From: Cupriavidus pauculus
GTDB lineage: Bacteria > Pseudomonadota > Gammaproteobacteria > Burkholderiales > Burkholderiaceae
Reading direction: 5' to 3'
DNA: 64,000 nucleotides
NCBI RefSeq assembly: GCF_008801835.1
Contig: NZ_VZOW01000004.1
Location: 124,001-188,000 of the forward strand
A program made the position numbers and the translations under genes. Each line of letters begins with the position of its first letter. Positions within the stretch are counted from its first letter, which is position 1. The notes under the pieces were generated by a model that ran no database searches, was not told the origin of the DNA, and was given only the letters and a program-made list of their open reading frames with translations. This document shows positions 1 to 7,886 of the stretch, piece after piece.

Positions 1-747
1 TGGCAGAACGACACGGTGTCGCTGCCGGCACAGCGCGTGGTGGCGCTGCTCAAGCCGCTGAACAGCAGCGATGCGCAGGTGCAGCGCGGGCTGGACCTGT
101 TGCGTAACTGGGATGGCAACGAACGCGCCGACAGCGCGCCGGCGGCGCTGTTCGAGGTGTGGTTCAGCAAATATCTGCGTACGGCCGTCGTGCGCGCCGC
201 GTTGTCGCCGGAAGGGGCGCGCCTGGTTGGCGCGGGCGACGCCAGCCGCGTGATCGCCGTGCTGGAGCGGCCCGATTCATGGATGACGGTCGACAAGCGC
301 AACGACATCATGATGGGCACGCTGAAGTCCGCCATGGTGGAACTGGAAAAGAAACTCGGCAACGATCCGAAAGGCTGGCAATGGGGCAAGCTGCATACGG
401 CGGTGTTCGAGCATCCGCTGCATGCGATTCTGGACGCCAACGCGCGCCAGCAATATGACGTCAACGCGGGGCCGATTGGCGGATCGTCATTTACGCCGAT
501 GAATACCAGCTATCGCAATAGCGATTTCCAGCTGACGGCCGGGGCGTCGTTCCGCATGGTGCTGGATGTGGGTAACTGGGATGGGTCGCGCGTGGTCAAC
601 ACGCCGGGACAGTCCGGCAACCCCGCCAGTGCGCATTATCGCGATCTGGCGCCGTTGTGGGCGCGCGGCGAGTATTTTCCGCTGGTGTATTCGCGCAAGG
701 CCGTGGAAAAGGAAAGCCGCGAGAAAGTGGAGCTGATACCGCAGTAA
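1..747 (+). CDS. Penicillin acylase family protein, C-terminal part (5' truncated by window)
   Basis: The reading frame is open from base 1, so the start lies upstream. About 248 residues remain. The end carries hallmarks of the beta chain of N-terminal-nucleophile penicillin/acyl-homoserine-lactone acylases: a GGSSFTPMNTSY stretch, then SFRMVLDVGNWDGS, then GQSGNPASAHYRDLAPLW close to the C-terminus. Such enzymes hydrolyse amide bonds of acylated substrates in the periplasm after autocatalytic cleavage of a precursor. The catalytic serine and signal peptide would be outside the window. Substrate (beta-lactam side chain, AHL or other N-acyl compound) cannot be told from this part. It converges on nrsF. 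Confidence 0.85.
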   Translation, partial: WQNDTVSLPAQRVVALLKPLNSSDAQVQRGLDLLRNWDGNERADSAPAALFEVWFSKYLRTAVVRAALSPEGARLVGAGDASRVIAVLERPDSWMTVDKRNDIMMGTLKSAMVELEKKLGNDPKGWQWGKLHTAVFEHPLHAILDANARQQYDVNAGPIGGSSFTPMNTSYRNSDFQLTAGASFRMVLDVGNWDGSRVVNTPGQSGNPASAHYRDLAPLWARGEYFPLVYSRKAVEKESREKVELIPQ

Positions 748-759
748 TTGCCGCAGGGA

Positions 760-795
760 CCGGTTGGCACGCCAGACTTAATCGTGCACAACCGG
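760..795. terminator. Inverted repeat between convergent genes, probable terminator
   Basis: CCGGTTG (760-766) with GCAC (767-770) pairs with GTGC (784-787) and CAACCGG (789-795): 11 base pairs with one bulged A and a 13-nt loop. It lies between the penicillin acylase stop and the nrsF stop, where a bidirectional terminator is expected. There is no clear T-run on either side. Confidence 0.45.
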
Positions 796-803
796 CCTGC
801 CGA

Positions 804-1445
804 TTACCACCGAAGCAGACGCGGCCCCCACAGCGCCCCAATGGCGGTGGGCACCAGCATGCCGAGGACGTACCACACCCCCCAGAACGCCACGCCCATT
901 TCCGGGCAGTGCAGGCAGTAGACCAGCGTGGCGACGGCGCCGGACAGCAGGCCGCCCACGGCGCCGGTCAGCCGCAGCCGGGTCGGCGCGAGCCCGCGCA
1001 ATGCCCAGAAGACCGCGATGAATACGGGGGCCGACAGCATGGCAATCGCGAACGGGCAGACGCGCCAGGTTTGTCCCAGCACCGCTGCAACGCGCTCGCC
1101 GGCCGGTGTTTCCGCCAGCACATAGGCCGCGCCAATCCACACGGCAACGAACGGTGCCGATATCCCCGGCCAGCCTGGTCCGGTGGGCATGCCGGGCCGC
1201 GCCAGCCGCGTCACCATCGACAAGGCGCCCAGCAGCAACGACAGCGGCAGGGCCACCTTGGCCCAGAACAGCGGAGTGGTGGCGACTTCGGCCAGGTCGG
1301 CGCGTAAATGCAGTGTGGCCGCCAGCAGCAGGATCGCCGCTGCCGCACCGATCGCGATGGCCATACCAAAGCGGCGGCCGACCACGTGCCGGTCGACTGG
1401 CGCGACGCCAGTGGCAAGCATGGAAATCAGGTCGTCGGTCTTCAT
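804..1445 (-). CDS. nrsF: NrsF/DUF1109 family membrane anti-sigma factor
   Basis: 213 residues with about six hydrophobic segments (near residues 27-47, 60-80, 95-112, 130-150, 160-178, 183-205), the profile of the DUF1109/NrsF family. These inner-membrane proteins sequester SigF-type ECF sigma factors. Cysteines at 130 (RVCPF) and at 177/180 (YCLHCPE) match the spacing of the two conserved cysteines implicated in stress sensing in the Caulobacter protein. Its start overlaps the sigF stop by four bases (ATGA), so the two are translationally coupled. Inferred role: release of SigF when the cysteines react with an oxidant or metal. Confidence 0.85.
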   Translation of the reverse strand: MKTDDLISMLATGVAPVDRHVVGRRFGMAIAIGAAAAILLLAATLHLRADLAEVATTPLFWAKVALPLSLLLGALSMVTRLARPGMPTGPGWPGISAPFVAVWIGAAYVLAETPAGERVAAVLGQTWRVCPFAIAMLSAPVFIAVFWALRGLAPTRLRLTGAVGGLLSGAVATLVYCLHCPEMGVAFWGVWYVLGMLVPTAIGALWGPRLLRW

Positions 1446-2014
1446 CGTGTTCCTCGAATTTTTGCAGCGAGCGCTTTCAGCCCGCGATGCACCCCCACCT
1501 TTACCGCCGACTCCGACATGCCGGTCATCTGCGCGGCCTCGCTGACCGATAGTCCTTCCAGCTTCACGTACACGATCGGCAGGCGCTGTCGATCGGGCAA
1601 CTGGTTTAGCAGCAGGTTCAGGTCACGCTTGGCCTGCGCCGGCTCCAGGTCGGGCGCTGCTGCCACATCCATTGCGGCGTCGAGCGGATCGTTCAGCGCA
1701 TCGTGCCGCCCGTGCGCGCGGAAATGATCGGCAAGCTTGTACCGGGCAATCGCGTGCACCCAGGCCGTCAGGGGCTGGCCCGGCAGGTAGGTGTGGCGCG
1801 CATTGTGGACGGCCAGCAGCACTTCCTGGGTCAGGTCCTCGACATCGCCGGCCTGCTGCGGGAGCCGGTGACGGAAATAGCCGCGCAGCATCGCGGACAA
1901 CTCGGTCAGGAATTGCCCATAGGCCTCCTGGTTCCCCGCCAAGCCGCCTGTAAACAGGCCGAGCAGGCGGTACTCCCGCTGTTTCAGCACGTCCTGTTCT
2001 ACAGTTCGTTCCAT
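1442..2014 (-). CDS. sigF: ECF RNA polymerase sigma factor, SigF type
   Basis: 190 residues. Region 2 lies near residues 40-110 (DVEDLTQEVLLAVHNARHTY, with the core-binding DLTQEV) and region 4 near 130-185 (LPDRQRLPIVYVKLEGLSVSEA followed by a helix-turn-helix with SESAVKVGVHRG). It is coupled to nrsF and divergent from mrpX, as in known SigF/NrsF loci. The ATG at 2014 has no Shine-Dalgarno sequence, and a perfect SigF promoter places its -10 inside codons 3-4. Transcripts from that promoter would miss the ATG and could start at GTG 1990 (codon 9). Either start keeps both sigma regions. Confidence 0.9.
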   Translation of the reverse strand: MERTVEQDVLKQREYRLLGLFTGGLAGNQEAYGQFLTELSAMLRGYFRHRLPQQAGDVEDLTQEVLLAVHNARHTYLPGQPLTAWVHAIARYKLADHFRAHGRHDALNDPLDAAMDVAAAPDLEPAQAKRDLNLLLNQLPDRQRLPIVYVKLEGLSVSEAAQMTGMSESAVKVGVHRGLKALAAKIRGTR

Positions 2015-2030
2015 CGGTCGCGTTGGTTAC
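2005..2030 (-). promoter_or_regulatory. SigF-type promoter for sigF-nrsF (autoregulatory)
   Basis: On the minus strand GTAACC occupies 2030-2025 and CGAA 2008-2005, separated by exactly 16 bases. This equals the GTAACC-N16-CGAA promoter pattern known for Caulobacter SigF. A second copy drives the opposite gene. The -10 element lies within the first codons of the annotated-length sigF frame, so initiation would be expected near 1998. Confidence 0.75.
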
Positions 2031-2132
2031 ACCGGCTACGTTGATTTGCGCGAATTCTACGCCGCGATGGCCGTCGTGTGTGTTGCAAGGCGCTTCGCAG
2101 CCGGCGCGTGACGGAAAAAATATTCGGGCGCT

Positions 2133-2158
2133 GTAACCGGATGCGCATCCACGTCGAA
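2133..2158 (+). promoter_or_regulatory. SigF-type promoter for mrpX-yedZ1-yedY1
   Basis: GTAACC at 2133-2138 and CGAA at 2155-2158 with a 16-base spacer, identical in elements and spacing to the site facing sigF. It lies about 115 bases upstream of the methionine-rich peptide gene. Between promoter and ribosome binding site is a 17-base palindrome (2232-2248, ACCGGGAC-G-GTCCCGGT) that would form a 5'-UTR hairpin. Confidence 0.8.
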
Positions 2159-2273
2159 TTTCCTCTCAGACGCACACATTCCGTGTGAATCTGGTGCCGG
2201 CCCTTAAGCGGCGCGGCGCAATGTTTCGTCGACCGGGACGGTCCCGGTTCAACAAGGTAACGAGGAGTCGAAA

Positions 2274-2606
2274 ATGATCAAGACTGTAATTGCCGCGGTG
2301 TCCGTAATGTTCCTGATGGGTGGCACGGCAGCATTCGCCCAGACCGGCGGCTCGATGGCGAAGGATTCGATGGCGAAGGACAGCATGTCGAAGGACTCGA
2401 TGTCCAAGGACGGTATGTCGAAGGATGCGATGTCGAAGGACGGCATGGCAAAGGACGGCATGGCAAAGGACAGCATGGCAAAGGACGGCATGGCGAAGGA
2501 CAACATGGCGAAGGACAGCATGTCCAAGGACAAGATGGCCAAGCCGAAGTCCCACGACAAGATGGGCAAGGAAGGCGATGCCATGTCGGGCGGAATGAGC
2601 AAGTAA
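2274..2606 (+). CDS. mrpX: Secreted methionine-rich pentapeptide MXKDX repeat protein (MrpX-like)
   Basis: 110 residues: a signal peptide ending near AAFA-QTGG (cleavage about residue 23), then twelve consecutive M-(A/S)-K-D-x pentapeptides and a thirteenth MAKPK, then a short tail. About 16 of roughly 87 mature residues are methionine. In Azospira suillum the homologous periplasmic peptide scavenges hypochlorite by oxidation of its methionines and is recycled by YedY1. The next two genes encode the partners. GAGGAG precedes the ATG at a suitable distance. Expression is probably from the SigF promoter at 2133. Family membership is clear; the hypochlorite role is inferred from synteny. Confidence 0.88.
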   Translation: MIKTVIAAVSVMFLMGGTAAFAQTGGSMAKDSMAKDSMSKDSMSKDGMSKDAMSKDGMAKDGMAKDSMAKDGMAKDNMAKDSMSKDKMAKPKSHDKMGKEGDAMSGGMSK

Positions 2607-2682
2607 CGCTGGGCAATCTCGGCCAGGCATCGTTGCGGTAAAACGCCGCGGTGCCCGGCCCTCGGAAATTGAGGAGGGCGAA

Positions 2683-3309
2683 ATGGCACTCTCGCATGAC
2701 GCAATCAACGCTGGCGTCGCCCCACGCAAGATCCAGCCGGGCTGGGTGCGCGTCTCGCACTGGCTCAATGCGCTGGCGGCCCTGGTGATGATGCTGTCCG
2801 GCTGGCGCATCTACAACGCCTCGCCCGTGTTTCCACCATTTCGCTTTCCCGGCGATATCACGCTTGGGGGATGGCTGGGCGGGGCGCTGCAGTGGCACTT
2901 CGCGGCCATGTGGCTGCTGTTCTTCAACGGGATCTTTTATCTGGCGATGAATCTGGCCACGGGCCGCTTTGCGCGCAAGTTCTTTCCCCTGCGACCGCGT
3001 GCCGTGTTCGATGACCTGCTTGCAGCACTGCGCGGCCGCTTGTCTCACGCCGATCTCAGTCATTACAACGCGGTGCAGAAGCTGGCCTATCTAGGGGTGA
3101 TAGTGGTGCTGCTGGTGCTTGTGTTGTCCGGTATCGCGATCTGGAAGCCCGTGCAGTTTCCGCTGCTGCGCGAGATGATGGGTGGCTACGACTTCGCGCG
3201 CGTGGTTCATTTCTGCGCGATGACGCTGCTCGCCGTCTTTGTCGTGGTGCATGTGGTCATGGTGGCGTTGGTGCCGCGCAGCCTGCTGACGATGATCCGC
3301 GGACGTTGA
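2683..3309 (+). CDS. Cytochrome b/b6-type membrane subunit (YedZ1-like) for the methionine sulfoxide reductase
   Basis: 208 residues with four main hydrophobic helices and histidines placed as haem b ligands (VSHWLNALA near residue 26, QWHFAAMW near 71, VVHFCAM and VVVHVVM near 170-190). It belongs to the prokaryotic cytochrome b561/thiosulfate-reductase cytochrome B group. It probably passes quinol electrons to the following molybdoenzyme, as the YedZ1 partner does. GAGGAGG lies just before the ATG. It is 76 bases after mrpX and 19 before the reductase gene, consistent with one transcript. Confidence 0.85.
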   Translation: MALSHDAINAGVAPRKIQPGWVRVSHWLNALAALVMMLSGWRIYNASPVFPPFRFPGDITLGGWLGGALQWHFAAMWLLFFNGIFYLAMNLATGRFARKFFPLRPRAVFDDLLAALRGRLSHADLSHYNAVQKLAYLGVIVVLLVLVLSGIAIWKPVQFPLLREMMGGYDFARVVHFCAMTLLAVFVVVHVVMVALVPRSLLTMIRGR

Positions 3310-3328
3310 CCCAAATGGAGCATGAGTC

Positions 3329-4105
3329 GTGAATCCCAAATCTTCCCGATCCATCGTCGTTGACCGTCAGTCGCTGGCCATCGACGTGCGGCGCGAACTC
3401 GACGCGCCTTCGCGGCGCCTGTTTGGCAAGCGCATCCTGACCCTTGGCGGCCTGGCCATGCTGACCGGTTGCAGCCTCACCGACGAAGCTTCGGTGGAAA
3501 CGTTTTTATCGCGCGTGTCGCGCATGAACGATCGCGTGCAGGCGTGGCTATTCGACCCGAACCGGCTGGCCCCGACCTACACCGAGGCGGACATCACGCG
3601 GCCATTCCCGTTCAATGCGTTCTACGGTATCGACGAGGTCACCGTGGTGAACGGCGACGACTTCCGGCTCAAGGTCGGCGGGCTGGTGCAGGAAAAGAAA
3701 AGCTGGACGCTGGACGAGCTGTACGCGTTGCCCCATGCCGAGCAGATCACGCGCCATATCTGCGTGGAAGGCTGGAGCGCGATCGGGCGCTGGGGCGGCA
3801 CGCCGTTTGCCGGGTTCCTGAAACGCATTGGCGCCGATACCACGGCCCGGTATGTGGGATTTCGATGTGCCGACGACTACTACGAAAGCATCGACATGGC
3901 GACGGCACTTCATCCGCAGACCTTGTTGACCTTCACTTACGATGGCGAGCGTCTTCCGCCGAAGTACGGCTTCCCGATGAAGCTGCGGATGCCGACCAAG
4001 CTTGGCTACAAGAATCCCAAGCACATCATGGAAATGTTCGTGACCAATACCTTTCCGGGCGGCTATTGGGTAGATCAGGGTTACAACTGGTTCGGAGGGT
4101 CCTGA
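3329..4105 (+). CDS. Periplasmic molybdopterin-dependent methionine sulfoxide reductase (YedY1-like)
   Basis: 258 residues starting at GTG. Residues 28-48 combine a twin-arginine motif (SRRLFGK) with a lipobox ending in Cys48 (LTGC), so it is probably a Tat-exported lipoprotein holding folded molybdenum cofactor. The sulfite-oxidase/MsrP molybdopterin domain follows (residues 95-250), with the Mo-ligand cysteine at 145 in RHICVEGWSAIGRWGG and conserved KYGFPMKLRMP and LGYKNPKH stretches. Proposed reaction: reduction of protein methionine sulfoxide, here chiefly the MXKDX peptide, using electrons from the upstream cytochrome b. Other oxyanion or S-oxide substrates are possible. Confidence 0.85.
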   Translation: MNPKSSRSIVVDRQSLAIDVRRELDAPSRRLFGKRILTLGGLAMLTGCSLTDEASVETFLSRVSRMNDRVQAWLFDPNRLAPTYTEADITRPFPFNAFYGIDEVTVVNGDDFRLKVGGLVQEKKSWTLDELYALPHAEQITRHICVEGWSAIGRWGGTPFAGFLKRIGADTTARYVGFRCADDYYESIDMATALHPQTLLTFTYDGERLPPKYGFPMKLRMPTKLGYKNPKHIMEMFVTNTFPGGYWVDQGYNWFGGS

Positions 4106-4156
4106 GGCTCTGTGGTCAGACCCGCCCTGGACATCAACGAGCCCCGCGCTTCTTGT

Positions 4157-4765
4157 CTAACGCTCAAGGGCCAGCATGCTGGATGCTATGTCGGCCGCTG
4201 TTACGGCAAGGATTTGTCGATATGCATCCACCACGCCATCCACTTGCCCCGGCGCAGACACCTCGGCTTCGGTGCGGCCACTCAGGATCTTGCCGTCCGG
4301 TAGCCGCCTGACGGTCCAGGCGATGGTGGCCGCGGCTTGCTTTCCCACGTCGGCGTCAAGCATTACCACCTCGGCTGTCACCCGTACGGCCGGCGTGGTG
4401 GCCGGCAGGCCGTGCTGGTAGATATCGACCGCATCAAGACTCGATTGCAAATGCTGCGACAGGGCATCGCGAAGCTCGTCCGGCAATGGAGACGTCCAGC
4501 GAGACGTGTCGAGCAACTTGACGCCGCCGCCAGAGCCGTCGCGCACCATCAACTGAGCGCGATTCATGCGCTCGGGTACACGCACTGGCATGACCTCGAT
4601 CCATCGTGGCGCGAGAGTCCGGCTAATTCCCGCTGGTACGGTGGTTGCCGTGTCGGATGAACCGGCCGCCAATGTGTAATAGCGCGGCTCCGGCGACGCG
4701 CAGCCGTTGATCATGACTGTCGCCGCGAGGATCAGCGGAACGAGCATGCTCTGACGCATCATCAT
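4157..4765 (-). CDS. pqiC: PqiC-type outer-membrane lipoprotein of the Pqi transport system
   Basis: 202 residues with a lipoprotein signal (INGC, Cys22) followed by the ABC-transport auxiliary lipoprotein fold (PRYYTLAAGSS near the N-terminus). PqiC anchors the PqiB needle to the outer membrane in the PqiABC intermembrane lipid-transport pathway. Its ATG overlaps the pqiB stop by four bases and it is the last gene of pqiABC. It converges on the molybdoenzyme gene with about 50 bases between, where I see no convincing terminator. Confidence 0.88.
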   Translation of the reverse strand: MMMRQSMLVPLILAATVMINGCASPEPRYYTLAAGSSDTATTVPAGISRTLAPRWIEVMPVRVPERMNRAQLMVRDGSGGGVKLLDTSRWTSPLPDELRDALSQHLQSSLDAVDIYQHGLPATTPAVRVTAEVVMLDADVGKQAAATIAWTVRRLPDGKILSGRTEAEVSAPGQVDGVVDAYRQILAVTAADIASSMLALER

Positions 4766-6393
4766 TTATCTTCCTTTTTCCCTTGCAGGAGCGCTTCGGG
4801 ATGCCGCTCCAGATAGTCGGTGAGCATGCGCAGCGACGCGGCAGTTCGGGTGAGTTCCTGCATCATCCGCCGCGTGTCCTGCTGCAGTGATGCATCGGGC
4901 GCCAGCGCACCATTCGCGGTGGCGAGCGTACGGCGCGCATCCTGTAGCGCCGCCAGCACCGCTGGCGCCACGTCGCCATTGACCTGCGCCACGAGCTTGT
5001 CAGCGTTGGCCAGCATCTTGTTCATCGACACCATCGCCGTTCGCGCGTCCTGTCCGATCTGTTCGAACGGGACTTTGCCGATCCGGGTCACGATGTCACC
5101 CAGCTTGGCTTGCAGTTCGTCGAAGGTGCCAGGCGTGGTGGGAAGTTGCGGCGGCGATGCGTTCAGGTCGAGCTCATCGGGCAGCGGCGCTTTCGGAAAG
5201 AAATCGAGTGCCACGTATAACTGGCCGGTCAGCAGGTTTCCGGTGCGCAATTGCGCGCGCATGCCGCGCTGTACCAGGCTGTGCACGATGGCGAGCTTGC
5301 GCGTATCGTCGGCCACGTCTTTTTCGCGCAGGCCCATGCGGGACGGATAGAGTTCGACCACCACGGGCATGCGGAAAGCCTTCTTGTCACGCTGGTATTC
5401 GATACCGATCGAGCGCACCTGCCCGACGGTCACACCGCGGAAATCGACGGGCGCACCTGGAGACAGACCACGCACCGACTGATCGAAATTGAGGACTGCC
5501 AAGGCAGGCGCAAGCTCATCCGGTTCCTTCATGGCTTCGGACTGGTCCGCCGCCAGCAGGAATTCGGTGTTCTCTGCGGCCGCGGTGTGCGCAGTCGAGT
5601 GCTCCGGCGCCTGGAACGCCACGCCGCCGAGCATCACCGTGACCAGCGACTGCGTGGAGAGCTTCAGCCCATTGGCATCGAGCTTGAGGTCGACGCCGCT
5701 GGCGTGCCAGAAGCGCGTATCGCCGCAGACGAGTTCGTCATAGGGCTTGTTGATGAAGACCCGCAACGTGATGTCGCGGCCGTTCGGGTCGAGCTGATAG
5801 GCCACGACATGGCCGACGGGGACGCGACGATAGTAGACCGGTGAGCCGATGTCGAGCGAGCCGAGATCTTGTGCGCGCAACACAAACTGCCTGCCCGAAG
5901 CATCGGTGGTGATCACGGGTGGAACTTCCAGCCCGGTGAAACTATGCGTGACCACGGTGGATTTGCCCGCGTCCACGCCGATATATGCGCCGGATAGCAG
6001 CGTCTCCAGCCCCGAGACGCCGCTGATGGCAAAGCGTGGCCGTACCACCCAGAAACGTGTATCGGACACGGCGAAGGATTTTGCATCCTTTGTAAGCGCA
6101 ATCGTCGCAATCACATGAGAACGGTCTGCTGCAAGCCGCGCTGTCTTGACTACGCCGATCTCGACATCCTTGTAGCGCACTGGTGTTTTGCCGGGCGTCA
6201 GCCCTTCAGCGGTGCGAAATGTGACCGTGATCTCGGGCCCGCGCGACGCAAGCGTGCTGATGAGCAGCGAAAGTCCGACCACTGCGGCCACGATGGGAAT
6301 CAACCAGACCAGCGAAGGCAGCCAGCGCGCCGGCGGCCTGCGGACCGGCTCGGGTATCGATTGCGGCGCGTCGGGGTTAATGTGTTCGGGCAT
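4762..6393 (-). CDS. pqiB: Intermembrane transport protein PqiB (MCE domains)
   Basis: 543 residues, the usual PqiB length. One N-terminal transmembrane helix (residues 25-47) precedes three MCE/MlaD domains starting near residues 50, 165 and 290 (GLTPGKTPVRYKDVEIGVV; DIGSPVYYRRVPVGHV; LSPGAPVDFRGVTVGQV), then a helical C-terminal needle region. PqiB hexamers are thought to span the periplasm as a lipid conduit between inner and outer membranes. The start overlaps the 3' end of pqiA by 17 bases. Confidence 0.93.
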   Translation of the reverse strand: MPEHINPDAPQSIPEPVRRPPARWLPSLVWLIPIVAAVVGLSLLISTLASRGPEITVTFRTAEGLTPGKTPVRYKDVEIGVVKTARLAADRSHVIATIALTKDAKSFAVSDTRFWVVRPRFAISGVSGLETLLSGAYIGVDAGKSTVVTHSFTGLEVPPVITTDASGRQFVLRAQDLGSLDIGSPVYYRRVPVGHVVAYQLDPNGRDITLRVFINKPYDELVCGDTRFWHASGVDLKLDANGLKLSTQSLVTVMLGGVAFQAPEHSTAHTAAAENTEFLLAADQSEAMKEPDELAPALAVLNFDQSVRGLSPGAPVDFRGVTVGQVRSIGIEYQRDKKAFRMPVVVELYPSRMGLREKDVADDTRKLAIVHSLVQRGMRAQLRTGNLLTGQLYVALDFFPKAPLPDELDLNASPPQLPTTPGTFDELQAKLGDIVTRIGKVPFEQIGQDARTAMVSMNKMLANADKLVAQVNGDVAPAVLAALQDARRTLATANGALAPDASLQQDTRRMMQELTRTAASLRMLTDYLERHPEALLQGKKEDK

Positions 6394-7726
6394 GTTCGGC
6401 TTGCGAGAGATCGATTGGCTGAGGCGACGCGTTCAGGTTGTCCCATAGCAGTCGGGGATCGAAGCTGAGCGATGCGAGCATGGTGAGCACGACGACCGCG
6501 GCAAAGGCCAGCGCTCCGGCCCCTGGTGTGATGGTGGCCAGCGACCCGGCGCGTACCAAAGAGGCGAGCAGTGCGACAACGAAGACATCGAGCATGGACC
6601 ATCGGCCGATGAGTTCGACCACCGCGTAGAGCCGGGTCTGCTCACGTAGGCGCCAGGTCGAGCGGAGGCGCACCGTGAGCAACAGCAGCGTCAGGATCAT
6701 CATCTTGAGCAGCGGCACGATCACGCTGGCAATCAGCACAATTAAGGACAGCATGTGTGAGCCCGACAGCCACAGGTAGATCACGCCCGACAGGATGGTG
6801 TCGTGCTGGGTGCCGAAGATCGACTGCGTCACCATGATCGGCAGCAGATTGGCCGGGATATAGAGCAGATAGGCAGAGAGCAGGAAGGCCCCGGCGCGCG
6901 CCATGCTGGCCGGCTTGCGATGGTGCAGGGTTGCGCCGCAGCGTGGGCAGGGCGTCCCTTCCAGCACCATCGGGCTGGGCAGCTCGCAAGCATGGCAAGC
7001 CAGCAGTCCCTGCGCGGTCGCGGTCGGGTAGTGCGACCGCGGTGCGCTCATGACGCGGTTGCGGGGAGCCGCCGGCACGTCATGCGTGATGTCCGCATCG
7101 AGGTGGCGCCAGAGGTCGCGCGGTGGAAACGACAGGATCGCGGCAAGCACTGCCACCAGCGCACCGAATGACCAGAGCGCGACGCCCGGCAGCACCTGCG
7201 CGACGGTCGATAGTTTTACCAGTGTGACGAGCACGCCGATCATGAACACCTCGATCATGCCCCACGGCCGGATAAGCAGAATGGCGCGTGCGATGTGGTG
7301 GAACGTGCGCGGCATGCGGCGCTGGGCCATCGGCACAAGCAGGAAGCCCATCATCAACAGCTCGCCCAGGGGCAGCAGCAAAGTTGTGGCGAATACGAGC
7401 AGGGCCACCGCTGTCATGTCATCGGCGTAGAGCACCTGTATCGCACCCCATAGGGTGGTCTCCATGCGCGTGCCCTTGAGGTCCATGGCGACGATCGGGA
7501 ACATGTTGGAGATCAGCATCAGGATCACCGCCGTCACGACGAGCGGCAGCAGGCGGCGGTGGGCCCGCGTACTGTCGCGATACAGCTGTGCCCCGCAGCG
7601 CAGACAAATGGCCCGTTCACCGGCCTGCAGTGCCGCGCGGACATGAAGTGCGTCGCAATGCTCGCACGCGATCAGCAGATCCGGATGCTGGCCAGGAGGC
7701 AGCGAAAGCAAATGGGGGTGATGCAC
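6377..7726 (-). CDS. pqiA: Inner-membrane protein PqiA (two zinc-ribbon/membrane modules)
   Basis: 449 residues with an internal duplication: each half has a zinc ribbon followed by four membrane helices. The first ribbon has CEHC and CLRC (residues 19-45), the second CHAC and CPRC (near 236-265). PqiA is the inner-membrane partner of PqiB. The operon is paraquat/SoxS-inducible in E. coli; here a TetR gene is divergent and a perfect palindrome lies between, suggesting different control. Confidence 0.92.
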   Translation of the reverse strand: MHHPHLLSLPPGQHPDLLIACEHCDALHVRAALQAGERAICLRCGAQLYRDSTRAHRRLLPLVVTAVILMLISNMFPIVAMDLKGTRMETTLWGAIQVLYADDMTAVALLVFATTLLLPLGELLMMGFLLVPMAQRRMPRTFHHIARAILLIRPWGMIEVFMIGVLVTLVKLSTVAQVLPGVALWSFGALVAVLAAILSFPPRDLWRHLDADITHDVPAAPRNRVMSAPRSHYPTATAQGLLACHACELPSPMVLEGTPCPRCGATLHHRKPASMARAGAFLLSAYLLYIPANLLPIMVTQSIFGTQHDTILSGVIYLWLSGSHMLSLIVLIASVIVPLLKMMILTLLLLTVRLRSTWRLREQTRLYAVVELIGRWSMLDVFVVALLASLVRAGSLATITPGAGALAFAAVVVLTMLASLSFDPRLLWDNLNASPQPIDLSQAEHARTH

Positions 7727-7785
7727 GGCCGGGAGTCCACCGAGGAGCAGATGAAGTCCGGCATTCTGCTACATAATGACTAAAT

Positions 7786-7798
7786 TGTCATCATGACA
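7786..7798. promoter_or_regulatory. Palindromic operator between pqiA and tetR
   Basis: TGTCAT-C-ATGACA is a perfect 13-base palindrome in the 160-base divergent region. A second TGAC...GTCA half-site pair overlaps it on the left (7777-7790). The position fits TetR autorepression and control of pqiABC. A related imperfect copy lies before the RND operon at 9435. Confidence 0.5.
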
Positions 7799-7886
7799 GT
7801 ATGTATTCTTCAAGATTGGTGGCGCACACAATGCGCGGCCCGCGCTGTGCCATAATCGCCCGTCGCATAAGCTTCTCTTACTGAAG

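Noticed and set aside
2330..2560. Direct DNA repeats in the mrpX gene as a CRISPR or tandem array
   Set aside because: They are 15-base coding repeats in frame encoding the MXKDX pentapeptides.
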